Notes under the pieces: model-generated
Databases searched by the model: none
What the model was told of the DNA's origin: nothing
Seen by the model: the letters and a program-made list of their open reading frames with translations, nothing else
Part shown: positions 38,272-47,736 of the stretch, piece after piece
Layout: every line of letters begins with the position of its first letter
How positions within the stretch are numbered: the first letter of the stretch is position 1
Made by a program: the position numbers and the translations under genes
Origin: Lepisosteus oculatus
Lineage: Eukaryota; Chordata; Actinopteri; Semionotiformes; Lepisosteidae
Direction: 5' to 3'
DNA length: 64,000 bases
Assembly (NCBI RefSeq): GCF_040954835.1
Contig: NC_090706.1
Coordinates: 39,317,148-39,381,147 of the forward strand

Positions 38272-38425
38272 TCTCATTTCTTCTGGAAGTGAGATCACAC
38301 AGATATCACAGATATGAGATACAGTACTCACAAAGCGTCTAAAAAGTATTTTCTTAACAAAATTGCAAAATGCAAAGAAAGAGATCAGCTTCTGCGCCGG
38401 ATACCATGGTTTAAATTGCAGCAGA

Positions 38426-38491
38426 TTAATCCTCCAGCAGCTGAATGTTCAACTCTTCACCCAAATACGTCAGATGGTGCTTGATGTGAGT
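38426..38491 (-). CDS. unrecognised gene, exon 13 (stop)
   Basis: A 66-nt terminal exon after acceptor AATTATTTCACAG|ACT. It reads THIKHHLTYLGEELNIQLLE and one Asp, then TAA at 38428-38426. A polyadenylation signal follows, as expected of a last exon. Confidence 0.78.
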   Translation of the reverse strand, partial: THIKHHLTYLGEELNIQLLED

Positions 38492-41400
38492 CTGTGAAAT
38501 AATTCTTCTCATATTTAGAACAATACAAATAGTAATACAGTATAATATGACAGATTAAACGTGGCCTCTACTCTTAGCAAACTATGGGTCTCCCTCTAGT
38601 GGTGTAGATTAAGTACTGCAACACAGTCTTGGCAGAAGGAGCCTTTTAATTGGAACATTAAACCCACATTTATAATGACAGCCGCGGCAACCAGTCAGCT
38701 TTTTCTTAGAAATTAACGCTTGACATCTCTTAGTCTTCATTAGGAGACATATCACCTTGCACATTTCAGTCAATAACAGCAAATATCTGAGTTCCACTAA
38801 AGTAGCAGTTTCCTCCCCAAGAAATCATTTAAGTTGACAAGATAGAGACAGCACATGCTTGCTACCGTGCATAAGGAGTAAGAGCTCACAAGCAACTTAC
38901 ATACAAATCTGAAATGATCCTGAGTAATTACTCAAAGGGAGAAAGGCACTTCATATGTCTCAAAGCAGACATCAATGTCATGAGCATCTATCCAGATTGT
39001 TTTTGAGTGATAAGAGTGCTGTGCAAGTGTGGACATTACTGGTTGGAAGGCCAGTTCTGAATTCCAAATTCATAGTGCAATCTTCTGAATTCGGCACCAC
39101 GTAGTGCTGACTGCAGACACCCTGCCTCAAAACATCCAACCTAAATAGTAGCATTGCAAGGTCAAATCCTCCCCTTCACCCAGGGTACACCAAGAGCAAG
39201 ACAGGTGCTTTGAGCATTTTGTTTTGAGAGCCAAGGTCTGAATGCCAGAGACCAGGACCTGCTGCCGAGAGACAGGGTGTTCTAGGGCCTTACCTCATGT
39301 CTTCTGACTGACCCTTGTGCAGGTCTGCAGGGTGATGAAACAAGGTTAGAAACCCCACTCATTCTCTAATAGTGAGCTCACATTTAACTCGCTAATATTC
39401 TGATTTTTTTAGGCAAAGTTTTTCAGATATAGCCTGTCAGATAATTTTCCAAGGAGAAAGAAATTTGCTGGAGTCATAAACCTGAGAATTATCCTCCATA
39501 AACCTGGTTTTGGAAACGAGAACAGAGCAGTTTGTCTTTTGAGGCTCTGTATGCAGCCCTTGAGGTTTCCGAGTAAAACACACACTTCTCATACTTACAT
39601 TCAACATCATTAACATCTGTGTTTAATCTCAGATCTGCATTTAAGCTTTGGGCAGGGTGGAAGAGTCACTCTGATGGCTACAAAACCCTCTATATCATTG
39701 ACAAAGGGTAGCTGCCACCTTCTGCTTGTTATACCCCTGCACATATTCTCTCTGCCCTCTGATCCTTTCAGTCCTTGCCTGCCTGCCTGTCTCTCCATAG
39801 CTGTTTAGCTCTGTCTCCATGGCTAGCTGTGACGAATCTTGTTTCTATGGTTTTGTTTTGTGTTTTCTCTTCTACTCCAGAATCACGCCCTACCTTCCCT
39901 TCTCAGCATTCCCCATCCCTCCTTCACTGAAGGCGTTCGTAGCGAACCCAGCTTTGGAAATATTTGGCTGGACGCTACAAATTAATTTTTATTTTGGCAA
40001 CCTGGCCAGTCTAAGTCTGAGTTTCTCTGAGCCAGTGTTTTAGTTACCGGTTGTTTGGCATTCAGCGTCAAAAGATGAAAAGCTGGACTCGTGTCTGCCT
40101 CGAGATGGATTGCGCTGCTAAGTCAGAGCGCTGCTAGTAAGAGATAGTGGTCAAAGCACATGGAGACACGTGCCAGGATCTGGGATTAATGGGGCTATCA
40201 GAAATAGGCCTGATCAAAAGACTGTTTACATTATCGGTTGAGAGAGGGGCCAAAGGCAAAAATAAATAATAACAAAATCAAAAGAGTTTCCATTTCTATC
40301 AATTTTGTCAAAAAGGCAGATCACTATGCAAGATTAGGGACTTAAGGGTGACATTATCTGATACGCTTTTAAATGTATTCAACACAATCTCTTGTGTATC
40401 ACATTTAACAAATCGGTACTCATGAGCGGCTCTGTCTGATAGTGAACTACAGTACTGTATATCACAGGCGGCATGGCAGAGCAGTGGCTAGCATTGCAGC
40501 TTAGCTGTGCTGGGGCCCTGGGTTCAGTTCCTGAGAAGCTACAGTATCTGCATGGAGTTTGAAAGTTGTTTGGGTTTCCTCCCACAGTTTAAAGACACCC
40601 TGGTAGATTAATCAGCTCGTGGAAGAACTGTCCCTGGTGTGAGTGTAAGTGTCTGCCCAGCGAGGGACTGGCGCCTTATCCAGGGTGAACCCAGCCTCGC
40701 ACCCACTGATGGCTGAGACAGGTTCCAGCTTCCCCTCGACCCGTGTTGGATAATGGATGGATTTGAAAATGGATGGATGTTACCTCGAGACGCAAAGGAT
40801 AAGAAAACAACTCCACTTACAACCAAAGAGTCATTGGGTTTTACTTCTCATAATGGGCCTGATGCATAGAGGGATGACACCACCCAAATCAGTTCCTAAA
40901 TCCAAAAAAAAATACAAATACCATTCACATGCCTTTTCTCCTTCGCGTTCTTCCAGAGAATTCCTCCCCATCACCTGAGCAGCTGCCCCATGGCCTCCTC
41001 TTTCCAGGGGTCCCCAGCACTTTTCAATACCTTGGATTCTTGGGTGTAGTTAGTCCTCATGAAAAGTCTTTTCTGTGCGAAAGTCACCTCTCTTCCTGGA
41101 CTCCCACTGAGGACACTTACAGGCACAGTTACAGCACAGAGCAGGAGTGACTCGGGGCATGAGCTCCTGAACAGGCAGACTGGGTGGTTCAGTCACACTC
41201 ATGCCATCCTCTTCAGCACTCAGTACAAACTCCGCTGTACTTTGCATAAAGATTAGCAGTCACATGTAGTACCTGTTACTGTCCAGGCATATGGTGAAGT
41301 AAGATGGCAGCCTGCTGCCAATCAGACCTTTGTGTGTGAGGAAAATGCCTTCCAATACTATTTATTAATGCCATACATGAGAGAACAACAGAAAACTCAC

Positions 41401-44400
41401 GCGTCCACTTCCTGTGGAACAGCGACCACAGCTCCTTGTAGTCTGCAGACAGTTGCATCTGGGATATTAATATACTGACTGTTTCACAGCACACATGCAG
41501 AGAGACTTTCTGTGAGGACAAATGTCACTCAGAGTGCTGCAACCAACTCCGCACTCAGGAAGACAGACAGCTGCAGAGCTGCACAGCTGCCGTTAGCATG
41601 GAATACAGACACTCCACCATGGGGATCCGGGAATCGGTGAAGTACAGCAGCAGTGTGATTAGGAACGCCGCAGTCCCATCATCGTGGATGGAAAGGAAAA
41701 TGATGGGATGGAGACGGGATGTGAATGGCACACTGCTTGTCAGTGCCTTGGATGAGATCTTCATTTCAAAGGGCAGGCAGACGAAGAACTGGCTCCTTTT
41801 CACAGTCAGCTGGAAAAGAAGGATGGCCTGTTAAACAAGAAGTGTAATGAAACACTGGCTCATGGAGCTCAGCAGGAGAAAAGGTCAAGGGAGGTCGCTC
41901 ATCTTAGAAGACAGGTGGACGTTATGTTGTTTATGTCCAATACTGTCAGTTGATGTGTTTCTAGTTTATAGGCACTCCAGCTGTTCATTTTCGGATCCCA
42001 CAAAACACAGGACACAAACGTCTGTTCATCACGCTAGCTGGTCACACACATACAAAAGAATTGAGGTCCGCCGTTTCCATAACAAGGTCATCCTTGACAA
42101 ACTATTTTGTAATGTTACGTTTTTTTGAAAGAAAAGTTAACTTCGAGGAGCTTACTTCATAGAGAAGGTAGAATTTTCTTAACTGAGGAAAAAAAAACAG
42201 TCATGCTTTTTCTTACAGAACTCTCACAAAAGTCCAAGGAGATGCATGTGCGTTTGTAACTTTTATTGAACACCTTTCATTGGCACAAAAACACCCGATG
42301 TTGGACAGGCAGCATGGGTTATCTGAATACATAAATCTCTTTAAAATTTAAGTATACCCTACACTAAGAGATTTTACAGAAATATTTTTGCAAACTGAAT
42401 CATAAATAAGCAGAGCGAGCAATGACTCCTTTAAGGGTGCCATTTGTGGCTTTAGTCACTTGAATAGGACACTTACAGTACTGTGTGTACAGTAGGTTTA
42501 ACAATGTTTTTGCTACATTAACTTGTTTGTCATAAGACAAAGCATCACACAATGTGTTAAGAAAACAGAGGGTTCTTAAAGCAGCCTTAGGATCTGTCAC
42601 ACTATCAATTTCCTAGAAATGAAGGCAAATCTACGATTAGCACAAAACTAATTTAAATCTAAAATCTATCATCGGTCATTATTACAAGATAATGGATTAT
42701 TATAAGATAACACTGTTAGTTATGTTAAGCGACAAAGACAGTCTGTGCTTTCCTAAGCACTGAATGAAGGGTGTAACTGCTATCATGTGCTTGTAACTCA
42801 GATCTGTAACACTTTCAGAAATAAAAAGAACTTCTTTGTTTCAGAGAACAAAAGCTCTCACTTGCCATGGCAACGCAGTTACAGTATATAAAGCAGGACA
42901 GGTGCACCGCCTTGCTGGGGAGCCCAGAGCCCCAGTCCAGTACTGTGTCTGGTGGTCGGAGGAGTAAGGGAAGCCCGGGTCATCGGGAAACATGGATAAA
43001 CACCATCAGGTTGGTTCGGCCTCCATCTCCCTTCCAGAGAAAAGCAGACTCTTCCTCACTCAAGACCACCGTTCTAATGGGACGGCAGAAGGCCAAAGGG
43101 CAGCAGCACTGAAAATCTGAAGTTAAAACTCTCCTGTGCTGGCTTTGACCCTCTGTTGTTGTTTTTTTTTTTAAGATGCTTACACACTGCCCCTTGAATA
43201 CCCAAGATCTGCCATTTCCAGTGGAGCTCTTAATCGCCAGTGCTAATTGAAGCCTTTCATTGATTGGCTTGCATGTCTGGACTTTGGTTTACCTGCTTCA
43301 GCACTTTGTGATTCTGACAACGTCAGCATGCAGAGCGCTCTGCGGCCTCTCCTCAACAGCGGCCAGCAGGGGATCAGAATGTGGTGGACTAACACAGGTG
43401 GAAGTGACGAAACTGTACATCTAACTCTCCCACAATGAGCCAGCAGAAGACCACGTGGTTATACAGTATGTCAGCTAACACCCATGAATAAAGGGTAATC
43501 TGAAACTCAGAAATGGATTACATTTTTGATCCCATTTGACTTTTTTTTTTTTAAGAGATGGAAAACTGAAATCAATCAGCTCCCCATCAAGAACGCGAAG
43601 GGACAAACTGCAGGGAACAGGAGAGAACTACTGGCCTGGAGCAGTAAGTACTCTTTCCCCGGCTGGTGTCTCTCCTGAGCCTCCGTGTTCAATTGTGATT
43701 AAAAGACCCTCCAGACGCTGCAGACCGCAGCATGAACAGCACACTGCCCAAGACACGGAGTGAGCCTGATGTCTGCCATAGTCAGCAAAGTAATTAGTAA
43801 CCAGAGATGTTCCCAGTCTCACAGGGGATACACATTGTTAAATCTGAAGAGGTTGTGTAAGATCGGCTGAAGGACCGGCAATAAACAGGTTGGGACTGAC
43901 CATTATCAATTCCATCCCTGGCAGACACTACATTGAATACTGTCGAAGCTATTTATACAACTCAGAACTGAACAGATCATCCCCAACTCTTATAAATACA
44001 CCCCCACTCATACACTGTACAGCTATGTTCACAAAAAAGTAGGATGCCTGTCTGTGAATAACCTCCTTGGCAGGCAGTGTGGTCTGTCTAGTGACTTTTT
44101 CTGGAAAAATTTGAGCGGGGAATATTGAGTCAGGAGCACAACAGCAGTATTCCACCTGGCATTTATATTTACAATTTTTCCCATTCAGGAGTTTCCGGAT
44201 TCTTTTTGGACTTGGTTCTATATTGTTCTAGAATTTATTTCTAGATTCACCGGTTCACTTCCTTTTCTGTAAAAAAACAAAACCCCTGGATGAGTGTGCC
44301 AATCCTCAGTTTCATAAAGCTAGCCATCCTGAGATAAGTAAAACATAAGCGAGACAGAAGACCAAGCACACAAAGGAGCAAGTGCAACACCACAGAAAGT

Positions 44401-45707
44401 GGTATAGCATGGTCTTGTGCACAATAATGATCTTTTCACATACAGTAGCTGCAACATGAAACTAAAATTCAATTCCAGCACCTTTGGTCATGAAAGCAGT
44501 TTTCAATGTCTTCAGTCCACCCAACCCCCAAGATCGACAGAACTCCATTGAGCAGTAACAAGAAACCTTTCCTTAAAAGCTTCTAACAAAAAGCTGGCTA
44601 AGATTCTGGCTTTGCTTGAATTTCTGCATTTACCCACTGTACCTCCCAAATAAAGCTGCTGTCCAGTATCAGGTCTCCAATTTGCAATTGACAACAGGGG
44701 TTTAAGCTTGGGCCTCACTATAAGTGATGACAGTTGAAACTGCTGGCAAGGAATTGAGATCAGTCATGTTTACTTAAATCCTTATTTTAAAATAAATAAG
44801 TACACAAATAAATACATTCAATTGTAAAGTTAAAATACATGATTCCAACATTGAAATGCCAACCATACTGAAAAAGGCACTCCTCCATCTCTATTTGTTG
44901 CAAAAACTACATATCAGTTTACTAATTAGTTTGGCATGAATTACCAGCGGTTTATCAGTGATTTCAGCCCTGCTGTTTAGGGTTAGTAAAGGCAACTGAA
45001 ACTGAAGAACAATGTATGAAAAATATGCAAATTAGTTTGCATAATTAACAAACTGCATTGTTCTCGCAACAGAGTTGTTAAAATCCTTCCCACATACATT
45101 CCAAAATGTTTGAAAGCTTGCTACCAACTATTTCTTTACACTGTGAGTAAGCAACAGAAGCAGCTTTTTAGGCAATGAAAGTCTTCATTTTCATGCAGTT
45201 CAAATTAGTCTAATTATGCAACTCAGTAGTTGTCAGTCTTCTTCTGCAGGGTTGAATCACCATGTGATCATCCAGTTAAAAATTCTACAACACTTTACAC
45301 TGCATATAAAGCACAAACATCTTCTCTTTCATTTTAAAACATGAGATGTGCAAATCTTGTGTGCAACAGCAGAGTAGAACAGCAATAAAAACAGTCAGGT
45401 GCTGGGGTCCACACAGAACTTCTCCAGCTGAGCCATACGTGCCTGACCTCACCTGGGCGAAACCAGCTTCGATCTCAACTTCCAATGAGAACAAAAGTCC
45501 CTAAGTGTCAAATCGGGTAGCTACCTGCGTATCTTCCTGGGAAGCGGTGATTCCCATGTTAGATTTCGGGGTTTTAAACATTCCTCCAAACCAAATACGA
45601 TCCCTTCCTCTATTCCTCTTCGCTTCACAGTTGGGGATCATCCATTCCGCCAGAGAGGACTCGTGCTCCAGATGCCAAGGGCCCGAGGCGCGTGAAGATT
45701 CGGCCAT
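38426..45707 (-). CDS. unrecognised multi-exon gene, about 431 aa
   Basis: I do not recognise this protein. I can join 13 minus-strand exons in compatible phase: 45707-45525, 45140-45098, 44717-44643, 44266-44251, 43772-43652, 43108-43004, 42612-42460, 42182-42156, 41827-41585, 41509-41401, 41234-41121, 38796-38756, 38491-38426. The total is 1296 nt including the stop. The start has a good context (AACATGG) and an AATAAA lies 155 bases after the stop. The N-terminal part is basic and polar, the middle has two Cys clusters (about residues 117-121 and 147-154), and the C-terminal half is hydrophobic and probably helical. No signal peptide is evident. Exons 9-13 are the firmest; exons 4, 7 (its donor) and 8 are the weakest. 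The gene lies tail-to-head behind arhgef37, same strand, 154 bases from its stop. I know of no human protein gene at this position. Confidence 0.7.
38756..38796 (-). CDS. unrecognised gene, exon 12
   Basis: A 41-nt exon (acceptor GCTACTTTAG|TG, donor GCAAG|GTGATA), phase 1 in and phase 0 out. It reads ELRYLLLLTEMCK. The intron before it is 2.3 kb and contains a tRNA-derived SINE. Confidence 0.65.
40466..40785 (+). mobile_element. tRNA-derived SINE, copy 2
   Basis: GGCGGCATGGCAGAGCAGTGGC (A-box region) and CCTGGGTTCAGTTCCTG (B box) lead into TGCATGGAGTTTGAAAG, GTTTGGGTTTCCTCCCACAG and ACTGGCGCCTTATCCAGGGTG, ending in ATGGATGGATT repeats. It lies antisense in the intron between exons 11 and 12 of the unrecognised gene and is the same family as 31415-31715. 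Confidence 0.85.
41121..41234 (-). CDS. unrecognised gene, exon 11
   Basis: A 114-nt exon with acceptor AAAGTACAG|CG and excellent donor TGCCT|GTAAGT. It reads EFVLSAEEDGMSVTEPPSLP, then VQELMPRVTPALCCNCA. Both ends are phase 1, compatible with its neighbours. Confidence 0.75.
41401..41509 (-). CDS. unrecognised gene, exon 10
   Basis: A 109-nt exon with acceptor TTGTCCTCACAG|A and excellent donor GGACGC|GTGAGT. It reads KVSLHVCCETVSILISQMQL, then DYKELWSLFHRKWT, and ends in phase 1. Confidence 0.8.
41585..41827 (-). CDS. unrecognised gene, exon 9
   Basis: The longest exon (243 nt, 81 residues), very protein-like: SQFFVCLPFEMKISSKALTS, then HPIIFLSIHDDGTAAFLITL, then YFTDSRIPMVECLYSML. The acceptor is GTTTAACAG|GCC, with an alternative TTTTCCAG|CTG 18 bases in. 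The donor AGCT|GTGCAG is weak, but the frame closes at TGA shortly after and the following intron would be only 75 bases. Confidence 0.75.
42156..42182 (-). CDS. unrecognised gene, possible 27-nt microexon 8
   Basis: A very strong acceptor (TTTTTTTTCCTCAG|T) and donor (ATGAA|GTAAGC) flank 27 bases that read LRKFYLLYE in phase 0. In either other phase one frame hits TGA. It may be a real microexon or a chance pair of splice sites. Confidence 0.35.
42460..42612 (-). CDS. unrecognised gene, exon 7
   Basis: Acceptor TTCATTTCTAG|G. It reads EIDSVTDPKAALRTLCFLNT followed by a helical stretch with KTLLNLLYTQY. The end given uses CAA|GTGACT in phase 0. A stronger donor TACT|GTAAGT lies 17 bases earlier (exon end 42477), but it gives phase 1, which no exon I can find accepts. 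The exon itself is well supported; its 3' end is not. Confidence 0.55.
43004..43108 (-). CDS. unrecognised gene, exon 6
   Basis: A 105-nt, phase 0-0 exon after a good acceptor (CAGATTTTCAG|T). It reads CCCPLAFCRPIRTVVLSEEE and then an acidic/Gly stretch. The proposed donor ATG|GTGTTT is weak, so the 3' end could differ. Confidence 0.5.
43652..43772 (-). CDS. unrecognised gene, exon 5
   Basis: A 121-nt exon (acceptor ACTATGGCAG|A, donor GAAAGA|GTACTT) with a one-base start and phase 0 end. It codes a Cys cluster (AVCCSCCGLQRLEGLL) followed by a Gly/Glu-rich stretch. The donor is only moderate. Confidence 0.5.
44251..44266 (-). CDS. unrecognised gene, possible 16-nt microexon 4
   Basis: A strong acceptor (TTTTGTTTTTTTACAG|AA) and a donor (AACCG|GTGAAT) enclose 16 bases that convert phase 1 to phase 2 and so make exons 3 and 5 compatible. 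Codes E-K-E-V-N-R across both junctions. This is plausible but weak on its own. Confidence 0.35.
44643..44717 (-). CDS. unrecognised gene, exon 3
   Basis: A 75-nt exon with acceptor CACTTATAG|TG and donor GGGAG|GTACAG. It reads RPKLKPLLSIANWRPDTGQQ and a few more residues, and both ends are phase 1. A competing frame in the same interval (GDLILDSSFIWE) is also open, but it would start just after a stop and breaks the phase chain. Confidence 0.55.
45098..45140 (-). CDS. unrecognised gene, exon 2
   Basis: A 43-nt exon between a strong acceptor (TTGCTTACTCACAG|T) and a GGAAT|GTATGT donor. It reads CKEIVGSKLSNILE and ends in phase 1, which fits exon 1 (phase 0) and exon 3 (two-base start). Confidence 0.6.
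45525..45707 (-). CDS. unrecognised gene, exon 1 (start)
   Basis: Codes residues 1-61, beginning MAESSRASGPWHLEHESSL and containing RDRIWFGGMFKTPKS. The ATG at 45707 has A at -3 and G at +4, and the exon ends in phase 0 at ACGCAG|GTAGCT. It lies just downstream of the arhgef37 stop codon in a CpG-rich setting, as expected of a first exon. Confidence 0.65.
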
Positions 45708-46120
45708 GTTTGGTAGAGGAGTGCAGTTGTGTGGGCGCAGATGTTCTTACAGGGGAGGGCTCCCCCAAACCCAGGCCGAGCTGGCATCACGCAGGCACTC
45801 CGCGCCAAGGGCCTGCAGGGGGCGGGAGGCGGAATGATGTGCTCGGGGCGGCGGGCGGCTCTAGGTGGCGGGCGACGCCGGCTGGACGGCGGGGCCGGGC
45901 AGCTGCACGGTGAGGTAGTTGGAGGGCACGTACCCCCGCTGGCCGCGCACCTCCACCAGGCTCCACTCGGGGTTCCCCCGCTTGTCGTGGGGCTCCAGGA
46001 CCCTCACGGGCTCCCCGGCCTGCAGGCTCACCTCGTGATGGCCGCGAGCCGCGAAGTCGTAGCCCGCGCACACCTGCGGCGAGAGGAGGGCGCGTGAGTC
46101 GCCGAGGGGGACCGGGTGCA
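45680..46120 (-). promoter_or_regulatory. CpG-rich block at the arhgef37 end and the unrecognised gene start
   Basis: A dense CpG stretch spans the last arhgef37 coding exon and its first 150 bases of 3' UTR, stopping near the ATG of the unrecognised gene (45707). No polyadenylation signal lies between the arhgef37 stop and that ATG, so the arhgef37 3' UTR probably overlaps the next gene's first exon. The nearest AATAAA on this strand that I noticed is at about 44234. Confidence 0.5.
45861..46073 (-). CDS. arhgef37: arhgef37 last coding exon
   Basis: Acceptor CGCCGCAG|GTG, phase 0, residues 621-690, stop TAG at 45863-45861. Second SH3 domain: [20 protein letters not shown], then [20 protein letters not shown]. 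Extremely GC- and CpG-rich; it lies directly upstream of the first exon of the next gene and probably belongs to that gene's promoter island. Confidence 0.96.
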   Translation of the reverse strand: MCAGYDFAARGHHEVSLQAGEPVRVLEPHDKRGNPEWSLVEVRGQRGYVPSNYLTVQLPGPAVQPASPAT

Positions 46121-47700
46121 GGCGAAGTCCGCGCTCAAAACTTGAAGAGACACAATGCCTCGGCTTTAGGGCCTTCTTCAGGAGTGGCTTCATCTTCCTC
46201 CTCTGAAGAAGGCCCGGAGTCCGAAACGTTGTGTCTCTTCTTTCTACGTGACAGCAAGGAATTAGCCTGCACCTGTGACATTATATTAAGAACGACTTTA
46301 AACAAAGATTCAGGAAGATTTTAAACAAAGCCGCATAAACTAGACGATGTCATTGGGACTGCATTATCCACGAAGGCTCCCAAAGACTGACCGAGGCGAT
46401 TAGCTTGTAAAACTGGGAGCAGGACTTTGTGCTGCTTGTTTTGCACTTTTTGTGCGACAAACAAGAGGTGCTAATTCACCCAGTCAGGAGGAAAAAGCTC
46501 TCTACACACACACTGTCAATACAATGCAAGGACGTTTTTAATTAAAGTAGTAAATAAATGGGTGAAATGTGCAATAAAATGTCAACTAATATAAGGGAAA
46601 ATCAATGATTAAATGCTCCCTAGCCAATCTTCGTTAACTTCATTAGATTAATTCCTTTATGAACAGGAGACTTTTGAAGCCAATGTGTAAACAGCTCACC
46701 TGCTCCACCTGCTGGTTGATAGTGGGAATCCCTTAACATCAAATTGTCTGCCTCAGAAATATGTAGATTGTTAATTCTTGAGGATTTTCCCAAAAATATA
46801 ATTGGTCCATAAACCAGACTTTCTTGGATATTGAGCCCATTTGTGGCTGATTTAATTTGTCTCCATAATAATGATTTCAGCAGTTCATGGGGAGATTAAG
46901 ACAATTTAGACAGACATACCATTTATAAAGCTGTCCAAAAACTGTGACGAAAATGTGAGATGTACTTATTTCACAAACATTGCATATCAACAGTGATATA
47001 ATGTAATTTATTAAAAGTGTGCTTTGCAATGTTAACAGCATGTTAGAAAATACTAGATAGGTTTAAGAGTATACGAGCTGAATGCAAAGCAGTCCAGTGT
47101 TAGCTCCATCTGTAAAAGAGTTAGGAGGCCCTTTCCTGCTTCTAATCTGATGATCAGGCATTTTGAGATCATGTTTTGGAGTATGCAAAACTTGATGGGC
47201 ATTTATCACCGACACCACCCAGCTGGTCAGTTACTGCATGACCCACATATTAATTACTACCGTCTTGCATTAAGAATGTTCTCTCTATTTTTACCAAACT
47301 GTGCATTTTTATTAAGCAAAACAAATTGAAAAAAGCAGCAAGACTTTCAATTCCAACCAATAACCCTCTTGATTCATTACTCCACCCCCCTCCTGTCACT
47401 CACCTGCAGGCAGGGCGGAGTCCTGATGACGATTGGCTGGGTGGCTGGGGAGAAGGAGTGTCTTCTGAACTCGGCTCCGCCCATGGCGGGAGCTAGATGT
47501 TGCGGCAGTGATGCTGGGGATGGAGAGGAGGATGAGGCCTGTGTCGCCTGGTGATAGGGTGTGAGCTTTGAGGCTGGGACATACCCCCTGCGACCTGGAA
47601 GAAATAAAAGACAAGGACTCTACTTTCTTTGCATTCAGAAGAGAATCAACCCAGTGGAGATCATCAGTTGGTGGAAGATTCTGAACTCTTTATTATCTCT

Positions 47701-47736
<36 letters not shown>

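Noticed and set aside
45285..45494. Minus-strand frame with LTVFIAVLLCCCTQD, considered as an exon of the unrecognised gene
   Set aside because: Its possible splice sites do not fit the phase of exons 1 and 2, which join directly; it would fall in intron 1.
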